A stretch of 6,875 nucleotides of DNA from Deltaproteobacteria bacterium RIFOXYA12_FULL_61_11 (lineage in GTDB: Bacteria; Bdellovibrionota_F; JAHFAK01; YA12-FULL-61-11). Positions 1 through 5,479 of the stretch are shown here, in pieces; within the stretch, counting starts at the first letter, position 1, and every line of letters begins with the position of its first letter. The stretch is from NCBI GenBank assembly GCA_001799195.1, contig MGSU01000067.1, positions 15,695 to 22,569 of the forward strand, read 5' to 3'. The notes beneath the pieces were generated by a model, which saw nothing but the letters and a program-made list of their open reading frames with translations, had not been told where the DNA came from and made no database searches. The position numbers were made by a program, and so were the translations under genes.

Positions 1-13
1 CGCGACTACGGAC

Positions 14-1765
14 CTATCGACCGTTAAGGGGGAAGAGCACGGCGCCATCGGTGACCAGGGGCAGCTCAGTTACTTCGGCTCGCCATGTACCGAGGGGGAG
101 TTCGAAGGGGTGGTCGTCACGGAACAGCCGCAACGAGAGAGCTCCTCCGCTCGGCAGGGCGAGCAGCTCGTTCGGTACGTTCGGATACGTAGCGAAGAGC
201 AACCACCGGGCTTCGGGCCAGGCCACGAGGTGGAAGTCCTCCTCTCCGAAGTGGAACTCCAGGACTCCTCCATTGGCCATGGAGAGGCGAGTCGTGCCCC
301 GGCGCGGCCAGGGAGAGGAAGTGCCCCCCGGGGGATCTGGACGCCGGAATCGCAGTCCGGGAAGATGTCGGTCGAAAGCGAGGAAGTCGGCCCGCACCCG
401 GAGCAGGGCGATTGGCAATCCTTCTGCGAGGAAGCTCGGCTCGGGATCGATCAAGTCTCTGCCGTTCGATCCATCCTCCGTTGAGGACGGCACGAGGGCT
501 TGGTCGACCGCTGAGGCTCGATCCAACAAGAGATAGGCAGCCTCCGGCCAAGCACCGTTCACCCCGGTGAAACCGAGCAGGAATTTCCCGGCTTTGAACT
601 GGTCGCACGCGAACGAGGGGGTCATCGAGTGGGGTCCTGGGCCGGATGCTTGCACGAGGTAGCCCTCGAGGCCGGTTCCGAGGGAGAGTTCGAGCCGGTC
701 GCAGACCCCTGCGTTGCGGTGAGGAACGACCGCGGAAGGGAACGGGGAATAGGTCGGGCGGGCGAAGGGACTCGCGGCACGGCCCCTGAGGTGATCAAGG
801 ACCTGCCGGGCGACGACGAGGTTACCGAGAGGACTGTTGTGCCCTTGGGGAGCCAGGAAGGGGAACGTCTCCCCGAAATGTACCGGTGCGAGCACCATCC
901 TTGGCAAACGTAATTTCCTGACCAGCTCCACGATGGCGGGGTTGCTATGGCAAAGGACGACGGGTCGGCCCAGATCGTCGATGCGGCGCAGGAGGCGGCG
1001 CCAGGTTTCCTCGACCTCCTCGACCGGACCGGAGGGATGATAGAAGAAGGGATTGTGCAGGGTTCGACCCGGCGGCAGGAGACAGTTCAAGAAGGGGGGC
1101 AGGGCCGCGTCGTAGCGCAGGTAGTGCCAGGAGGGAAGAAACCCCTGGTAGATGGCGGCACGTTCACGGGGCGTTTCTCCGAGCGGCAGAAGCTGGCGGA
1201 GGTCGTCGCCGCTCAGGATCCACCGACCGTGCAACAAGGGTAACTCTCTTGTGGAGTGTCGCCAGGTGAAACTCTGGTCCCGGTCGTGATGGAAATCCTT
1301 CGGCCCTAACAGCAGTGCGTCGAGGTGATAGCGTTGGGTCAGTTCGAGGGCGAGCGTTGCACTCTGATGAAAGCCGTAGCCACCCACGCCGAAGTTCAGT
1401 ACCTCGACTTGCAGGCCTTCCGCCAGGAGCAGGCGACCCAAGATGGCCGGATAGTCCCAAGGATCGGCGACCTCGGAGCCGGCGGTGAAGGAATCCCCGA
1501 AGCAGCCGAGTCGTACTACCCCTTCGGGCTTGTCGAGAGGGAAGCGATAGTAGGCACTGCTCTTCTCGTTGGAGAAGAAGCCGATCTTGGCGAGGAGTTC
1601 GGGCTCCATGCCCGGGATCGGGTCGTACTCGGGTTGCACCAAGACCGGGGCCGAGAACTCGCGTACCCTGTAGATGCCGTACAGGAGCAGCGTGCTCGCT
1701 CCGAGGAGGTAAGCGAGATAGCACGAAGCGTTGAGGAAGCGGCGGCCGAGGGTTCTGGAGGGCAT
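14..1765 (-). CDS. Membrane-anchored SGNH-hydrolase-like protein with atypical catalytic residues and unrecognised C-terminal half
   Basis: The predicted product has 583 residues. A short basic N-terminus (RTLGRR) precedes one hydrophobic segment at about residues 10-33, so the bulk should be periplasmic and tethered to the inner membrane. Residues ~85-327 look like an SGNH/GDSL hydrolase fold: block I is GCFGDSFTAG (Ser92), block II is NFGVGGYG (124-131), and block V is QGHNSPLGN (His309). Two hallmark positions differ from the family. Block III reads GPKD (154-157) where GxND is usual, and the Asp that normally precedes the block V His is Gln307. Residues ~330-583 are rich in beta-type sequence and I do not recognise them. 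Known family members are esterases, or acetyl transfer/removal enzymes acting on polysaccharides; activity here is uncertain. ATG at 1765 is preferred because a weak GGAAG lies 5 bases upstream. A TTG at 1795 would overlap the preceding gene and has no ribosome-binding site. It is the last visible gene of the three-gene cluster, 13 bases after its neighbour. Confidence 0.85.
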   Translation of the reverse strand: MPSRTLGRRFLNASCYLAYLLGASTLLLYGIYRVREFSAPVLVQPEYDPIPGMEPELLAKIGFFSNEKSSAYYRFPLDKPEGVVRLGCFGDSFTAGSEVADPWDYPAILGRLLLAEGLQVEVLNFGVGGYGFHQSATLALELTQRYHLDALLLGPKDFHHDRDQSFTWRHSTRELPLLHGRWILSGDDLRQLLPLGETPRERAAIYQGFLPSWHYLRYDAALPPFLNCLLPPGRTLHNPFFYHPSGPVEEVEETWRRLLRRIDDLGRPVVLCHSNPAIVELVRKLRLPRMVLAPVHFGETFPFLAPQGHNSPLGNLVVARQVLDHLRGRAASPFARPTYSPFPSAVVPHRNAGVCDRLELSLGTGLEGYLVQASGPGPHSMTPSFACDQFKAGKFLLGFTGVNGAWPEAAYLLLDRASAVDQALVPSSTEDGSNGRDLIDPEPSFLAEGLPIALLRVRADFLAFDRHLPGLRFRRPDPPGGTSSPWPRRGTTRLSMANGGVLEFHFGEEDFHLVAWPEARWLLFATYPNVPNELLALPSGGALSLRLFRDDHPFELPLGTWRAEVTELPLVTDGAVLFPLNGR

Positions 1766-1770
1766 CCTTG

Positions 1771-1775
1771 CTTCC
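1771..1775 (-). promoter_or_regulatory. Weak ribosome binding site (GGAAG) for the SGNH-like gene
   Basis: On the minus strand GGAAG ends 5 bases before the ATG at 1765. It lies within the 13-base gap after the lipoprotein stop codon (TGA, 1779-1781). The match is modest, so translation may partly depend on coupling to the upstream gene. The alternative TTG at 1795 has an A/T-rich stretch but no purine-rich site upstream. Confidence 0.35.
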
Positions 1776-1778
1776 GGG

Positions 1779-4631
1779 TCACTGCGGGGCTGCAACGCCG
1801 AACGAAAAATCCTCGGGCACCTCGAGCCGCAGCACGCTCCGGTAGTGGGAAGAGAGGTAGAGAACGTCCCCCGAGCCGTGGAGGTCGTAGATCTCCATCC
1901 CGTACACCCCTTGGTTGAGGTTGAGCACCCACTTCCAGGCTCCCTCAGATCGCAGCCACAAGTTGTCTTCGCCGGTCAACCAGAGGCGGCCGGATGCATC
2001 GGCAAAAAGCCGGTCCGTAGAAATTTTCCAGCCGTCTGGTGTGCGAGGCAGGTCGAGCCGATGCCAACCATCGTCGTCGAAGCGATAGTGGAACAACGGT
2101 TCTCCGGTATTCAGATCGCAGCCGGCCAGCAGCAGTCCGCCCTCAGGCTCCAGAGCGAGGGCGTTCCATATACACCTCGAGGGGTTATCGAGGTCCGGCG
2201 GCGGGTCCACCTCGGTGACCGAGGTTCCGGTGACGTGCAGCAAGGTGCTGCACGTTAAGCCGCCGAGCCACAGGTCGTCGGAGCCGTCCCCGGTCATGGT
2301 CTGGAGCAGGCTCGTACCCAGGTCCTGCGATTCACAGGAACCGTCGGGGGTGATACGCAGCAGGCGACCCTCGAGGCGATCGAGGATCACGAAGCTCGGG
2401 CCTTCTTCGGTGACGATGGAAGCCACGGCTTGCGGATGGAAGGACTGGAGACACGCCGGATCGAGCGCGAGGGGGGTGAGTTCCTCGCCGTCCCAGAGCG
2501 AGAGCTCTCCACCGGACGTCGCTGCCATGGCCAGGTCCGGCCCGGTCGCTGCCAGGAAGTCGAAGGCCGAAGCCCCCTCCCCACCCTCTTCGTGCCAACC
2601 CAACTCGTCGCGCCACAGGAAGAGTCCATCGTCGCCCACGGCGAAGGCGTGGGTCTCATCGACCGCCCGTACCGAGAACAAGCGGGAAAAACGGTCGAAG
2701 GGCGAACTGAACAGGGTCCATCCCGGGCCGATCAAGGTGCCGACGAGGCCCCCGGCGAACAGTCCACCGTCGTCCGGGGCCGCGAACAAAGCCCAGGGGC
2801 CGGGCTGGAAATCAGCCAGGTCGGGAACCAGGTCGAGGGCCCGGTGGGAAGGCTCGGATGCTGGCACGAAGCGGACCGCACCGTTCTCGTCGATGCTGAC
2901 AAGCTCCCCTCCGGGTAACGCGGTGAGGTCCATGAGGTTGGTGCCGTTCGAGGGCGTGAGCACGGTCCAGCCCCCGGATCCAAAGTGGAAAACCGCTCCG
3001 CCGCTTGCCAGAGAAAGTTCATCGGTTCCCTCGACGATCAGGGAGTGCATCGCACCCGCGCCCACGACCTCTCGATCGTCGATGCGCTCCCAACCCCCTA
3101 TCGCGGTGTGGCGAAGCACGACTCCTCCGTAGCCCGCGGCGAAGATTGCTGCTCCCCCCGTTGCTCCGCCTATCGAATACAAATCCCAGCCTGGACCGGC
3201 CGGAAGGGAGTCAAGATCCTGGACGAGCACCGAACCCGGGTCCTCGCTCAGGTCCGCCTCCGGGAGGTGATAGACCCAGGCTTCGGGATGTTCGTCATCT
3301 CCGAGGTGATGCAGAACGTAGCCCGGCGTGAAGGAGGCGAGGTCCCCGCGACTCTTGCCGCTTAGCCAGAGTTCCTCGGGGTCCTCGGCCCACAGCTCGG
3401 TGAGTTCTCCCACCCCGGGATGGCCGTTGAAGATCCTGTGGCAGCTCGGGGTGCCCTCGAGGAGAATGCAGCGGTAGATCGCTGCGCGGTCGAGTTGCCC
3501 ATCGTGTCCGGCGATCACGGCCGTGCCGTCTTCGAAGGCGGTGACCGCGATCAGATTGACCCAGGCGTCGACGTTGCCGGAAAGCCAGACCGTGCCGTCA
3601 TAGTGGAGGACCGTTCCCTGCCAACCGACGGCCCACACATCGCGGGAGGAGGTGCCGGAGAGGTCGAGGAGCAACGCGCCGCTCGGCCGGTTGGTTTCCC
3701 AGGAGAGGGCCATGAAACCGGGCGCCTCTGGCAACGAAGGTTCCGCGCTGACATCGGGGGGAGACGGTTCGATCGGTTGCGGTTCGTCGACGTCGGCGCT
3801 GGGTTCCAAGGGCGGCCCCTCTGGTTCGGACGGTTCAGGCGGAGGTCCCAGCGGCTCCGGGTCGGCCGAAGGATCGGAAACGGGTTCTCCAGGATCCGAG
3901 GAAAGGTCTCCTGTCTCTTCCGATGGTTGGGCTGGCACTGCTTGAGGGGAGGGGTCCACCGCGAGTGGACGGAAGGCCGCTTCGAGGTCGTCGAGGGCAA
4001 CCCCGGCGAGGGTGGGTTGCGGTCCGCCGCGTCGGAAGAGCACGAAGACCAACCAGACCGAGCTGCGACCGGCTAGGCCTTGTTCGGGAAGGTTCTCGGC
4101 CAGCAACGTCGTGAGCACGGACAGCTCTGCCTCGCTCCAGCGAGGTTCGAGGCGCTGCGGAGTACCGAGCAGGTCTCCCTTGGGCCCGAGGAGCAGGAGG
4201 AAACTGGACACAGTCCAAGCGACCGTTTCGTCCGCCACGAGCGAGAACCGGGGACGCAGGTACTTGGCCGAGGCCGGGAGGGCGCCGAGGAACTGGTCCC
4301 GCGGGAGGCCATGTTCCTCGAAGACCGAACCGGGTACGAGGACCTCGAGGGGGCCATCGAGGCGCACGGTCTCGCCGGTCTCGCCGAGGGTCAGCTCCAC
4401 GGCGAGGAGTACCCGCGAACCCTCGGGGAGGGAGAGGCCGAGCTCAAGGGCCTCGAGGGTCGCCTCGGTGGTCGCCGCTGTCCGCACGATCAGCGCGGTC
4501 GAGGTCGTGCCCCGGAGGGGTGAGGTAGACTCGAGTCGGGGAAGGTCCCCTGTCGTTCCGGTACCCTTTTCCGGAGCATGGTCGCAAGCGACGATGAGGC
4601 TGAAGAGCAGGAGGATCGGAATTCTAGGCAT
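1779..4631 (-). CDS. Large lipoprotein with Pro/acidic stalk and C-terminal beta-propeller-like repeats
   Basis: The predicted product has 950 residues. The N-terminus is a lipoprotein signal: hydrophobic ILLLFSLIVA followed by Cys16 (lipobox IVAC), with Asp at +2. Residues ~30-227 form an unrecognised, probably beta-rich domain. Residues ~228-304 are a low-complexity stalk of Pro, Glu, Asp and Ser. From ~318 to the end there are many degenerate repeats of the type [D/E]-hydrophobic-W/F-hydrophobic-x-G-x-x-G-x-hydrophobic-hydrophobic...GW, for example DVWAVGWQGTVLHYDG (331-346), AIFAAGYGGVVLRH, HAFAVGDDGLFLWRD, DLWLGG and RLWLTG. I count about a dozen, enough for two propellers or one large one. 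Such repeats usually bind proteins or glycans and are not catalytic. The start at ATG 4631 is decided by a perfect AGGAGG 7 bases upstream. An in-frame ATG at 4658 has no such site and would put nine residues before the signal peptide. It lies 32 bases after the beta-barrel gene and 13 before the SGNH-like gene. Family identity beyond 'lipoprotein with propeller repeats' is unknown. Confidence 0.9.
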   Translation of the reverse strand: MPRIPILLLFSLIVACDHAPEKGTGTTGDLPRLESTSPLRGTTSTALIVRTAATTEATLEALELGLSLPEGSRVLLAVELTLGETGETVRLDGPLEVLVPGSVFEEHGLPRDQFLGALPASAKYLRPRFSLVADETVAWTVSSFLLLLGPKGDLLGTPQRLEPRWSEAELSVLTTLLAENLPEQGLAGRSSVWLVFVLFRRGGPQPTLAGVALDDLEAAFRPLAVDPSPQAVPAQPSEETGDLSSDPGEPVSDPSADPEPLGPPPEPSEPEGPPLEPSADVDEPQPIEPSPPDVSAEPSLPEAPGFMALSWETNRPSGALLLDLSGTSSRDVWAVGWQGTVLHYDGTVWLSGNVDAWVNLIAVTAFEDGTAVIAGHDGQLDRAAIYRCILLEGTPSCHRIFNGHPGVGELTELWAEDPEELWLSGKSRGDLASFTPGYVLHHLGDDEHPEAWVYHLPEADLSEDPGSVLVQDLDSLPAGPGWDLYSIGGATGGAAIFAAGYGGVVLRHTAIGGWERIDDREVVGAGAMHSLIVEGTDELSLASGGAVFHFGSGGWTVLTPSNGTNLMDLTALPGGELVSIDENGAVRFVPASEPSHRALDLVPDLADFQPGPWALFAAPDDGGLFAGGLVGTLIGPGWTLFSSPFDRFSRLFSVRAVDETHAFAVGDDGLFLWRDELGWHEEGGEGASAFDFLAATGPDLAMAATSGGELSLWDGEELTPLALDPACLQSFHPQAVASIVTEEGPSFVILDRLEGRLLRITPDGSCESQDLGTSLLQTMTGDGSDDLWLGGLTCSTLLHVTGTSVTEVDPPPDLDNPSRCIWNALALEPEGGLLLAGCDLNTGEPLFHYRFDDDGWHRLDLPRTPDGWKISTDRLFADASGRLWLTGEDNLWLRSEGAWKWVLNLNQGVYGMEIYDLHGSGDVLYLSSHYRSVLRLEVPEDFSFGVAAPQ
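2233..2255. repeat. Perfect 10-bp inverted repeat with 3-base loop inside the lipoprotein gene
   Basis: ACGTGCAGCA (2233-2242) and TGCTGCACGT (2246-2255) are exact reverse complements separated by AGG. The structure lies within codons for the propeller region (residues around LTCSTLLHVT). There is no T tract on either side in either direction, so it is not an intrinsic terminator. It may be chance plus codon choice, or an mRNA hairpin. Confidence 0.8.
3720..3950 (-). repeat. Low-complexity coding region for the lipoprotein's Pro/Glu/Asp/Ser stalk
   Basis: This stretch encodes residues ~228-304 of the lipoprotein. It consists of irregular iterations of short units such as SDPGEP, SDPSADPEP, PPEPSEPEGPP and EPSPPD. 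The composition is strongly acidic and proline-rich, as expected of an extended, disordered spacer that lifts the C-terminal domain away from the membrane. Such tracts commonly vary in length between strains; that is general knowledge and is not shown here. Confidence 0.8.
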
Positions 4632-4636
4632 GGCGG

Positions 4637-4645
4637 CTCCTCCTC
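4637..4645 (-). promoter_or_regulatory. Strong ribosome binding site (GAGGAGGAG) deciding the lipoprotein start
   Basis: Read on the minus strand, GAGGAGGAG contains a perfect AGGAGG core at 4639-4644, 7 bases before the ATG at 4631. It lies in the 32-base gap after the beta-barrel gene and rules in 4631 over the in-frame ATG at 4658. It is the strongest translation signal in the operon. Confidence 0.85.
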
Positions 4646-4663
4646 GGAAAGGCTGCATGGCCC

Positions 4664-5323
4664 TCAGTATTCGAACGGGAGGCCAGCACCGATAATGAGG
4701 TATTGCACGTCTTCGGTGTCGCGGTGGTGGTAGGAAAGGTACAGCCGGGCGTACTCGACGAAGAGATGCGGTTGGAAAGTCTTGGCGAAGTTAAAGAACA
4801 AGCCGCCGCGCAGGCGCACCGTGCCGCCGGTGTTGGCGTGGTCGGGAAAATGCCCGGAGGCTCCCGAGGAGAGGGTACAGGTGTTGTCCGGATCCTTTCC
4901 AGCACCGGGAAGGCACTTCTTGGTACGACGCAGGTCGCGCATGCCCAAGCCGCCGTCGACACGGGTCAATTTGAGGAACGAGACATACTGGTAGCTCGCG
5001 CCCAGCTCCAGGGCGATGAGGTCGCCGAGGTTGAGGATGGTTCGGAGGCCGAGCGGGGTGAAGAGGAGGGGCACGGGCACGAAATCGGGCCAGGCGTTGT
5101 CGTAGCCGAGCAGGCGGAAGTCGAGCAGGAAGGGGCCGGGCAGGGTCAGCCCCGCGATCAGGTCGCCGTGCGGGCCGTCGACGTCGCTCTGTTGGGCCTC
5201 GACGCGCTGGAGCTGGAACTGGTAGCCAGCGTTCCACTCCACGAGCCAGGTCTTGGCCTGCCCCTCCGGGCAGACCCACAGAACGATGAGAAGCAGGAAG
5301 GGAAGGAGCTTGGCAGGGCCCAT
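4664..5323 (-). CDS. Predicted outer-membrane beta-barrel protein
   Basis: The predicted product has 219 residues. Residues 1-23 form a signal peptide (Lys5, hydrophobic LLPFLLLIVLWV, likely cleavage after GQA). A Cys18 in the hydrophobic region follows LWV, which is a poor lipobox, so type I cleavage is preferred. The mature part alternates polar and hydrophobic/aromatic residues in strand-like stretches, for example NAGYQFQLQRVE, LIALELGASYQYVSF, GTVRLRGGLFFNFA and HLFVEYARLYLSYHH. It ends ...GAGLPFEY with a terminal aromatic residue, the typical C-terminal signal of Gram-negative barrel proteins. About eight strands fit the length. A loop at ~130-165 has two cysteines (Cys137, Cys149) that could form a disulfide. 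I do not recognise the family. ATG 5323 is chosen because GGAGG lies 8 bases upstream and the signal peptide begins there. The frame stays open to 5647, but that extension crosses the divergent promoter region and the neighbouring gene. It is the first gene of the minus-strand cluster. Confidence 0.85.
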   Translation of the reverse strand: MGPAKLLPFLLLIVLWVCPEGQAKTWLVEWNAGYQFQLQRVEAQQSDVDGPHGDLIAGLTLPGPFLLDFRLLGYDNAWPDFVPVPLLFTPLGLRTILNLGDLIALELGASYQYVSFLKLTRVDGGLGMRDLRRTKKCLPGAGKDPDNTCTLSSGASGHFPDHANTGGTVRLRGGLFFNFAKTFQPHLFVEYARLYLSYHHRDTEDVQYLIIGAGLPFEY

Positions 5324-5331
5324 GGGCGCGG

Positions 5332-5336
5332 CCTCC
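5332..5336 (-). promoter_or_regulatory. Ribosome binding site (GGAGG) of the beta-barrel gene
   Basis: On the minus strand GGAGG ends 8 bases before the ATG at 5323. It decides this start against upstream in-frame codons in the open frame that runs to 5647. Confidence 0.75.
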
Positions 5337-5364
5337 GGGCGCGAGTGAGTGGATCGTCCCCGGC

Positions 5365-5392
5365 ATCCTAACCGCTGGGAGGGAAAAGTCGA
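5365..5392 (-). promoter_or_regulatory. Candidate sigma70-type promoter for the three-gene minus-strand operon
   Basis: On the minus strand TCGACT (5387-5392; 4 of 6 match to TTGACA) and TAGGAT (5365-5370; 4 of 6 match to TATAAT) are separated by 16 bases. A start of transcription near 5358 would give a leader of about 35 bases before the ATG at 5323. This is the only reasonable pair I found in the intergenic region for this strand, but matches of this quality occur by chance. Confidence 0.35.
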
Positions 5393-5418
5393 GTCCGATG
5401 AAGGGGCTGTGGCATGAT
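5389..5418 (+). promoter_or_regulatory. Weak candidate promoter (extended -10) for the radical-SAM gene
   Basis: TGGCATGAT (5410-5418) resembles an extended -10 element (TG-n-TATAAT, 4 of 6 in the hexamer). TCGAGT (5389-5394) is a poor -35, 18 bases upstream. If used, transcription would start near 5425, past the ATG at 5414, which would support translation from 5480. The -35 overlaps that of the divergent candidate promoter. Confidence 0.2.
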
Positions 5419-5479
5419 AGACCTCCTTGCCCTGGAAGAGCTGCCCGGTTATCCTGGAGACCCGAAGAGAGAGAAGCCC

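Noticed and set aside
1766-1795. TTG start at 1795 for the SGNH-like gene, adding ten residues
   Set aside because: It overlaps the end of the lipoprotein gene and has no ribosome-binding site upstream. ATG 1765 has GGAAG at a workable distance and begins right before the basic/hydrophobic anchor.
2215-3132. Long plus-strand open frame opposite the lipoprotein gene (305 codons)
   Set aside because: It is Ser/Arg/Pro-rich with no domain and fully antisense to a gene with clear features. This is a typical shadow frame in GC-rich DNA. The same applies to plus-strand frames at 1325-1918, 1731-2258, 3420-4076 and 4012-4695.
4632-4658. In-frame ATG at 4658 as the lipoprotein start
   Set aside because: A perfect AGGAGG lies 7 bases upstream of ATG 4631, between the two candidates. 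The nine extra residues would also displace the lipoprotein signal from the N-terminus.
4703-5371. Plus-strand 222-codon open frame opposite the beta-barrel gene
   Set aside because: Composition is Gly/Ala/Glu/Val-rich without motifs. The opposite strand has a signal peptide, a barrel pattern and a ribosome-binding site.
5409-5432. Sigma54-like TGGCA...TTGC pattern before the radical-SAM gene
   Set aside because: The distance between the GG and GC elements is about 16 bases instead of the required 10, so it cannot be a -24/-12 promoter.
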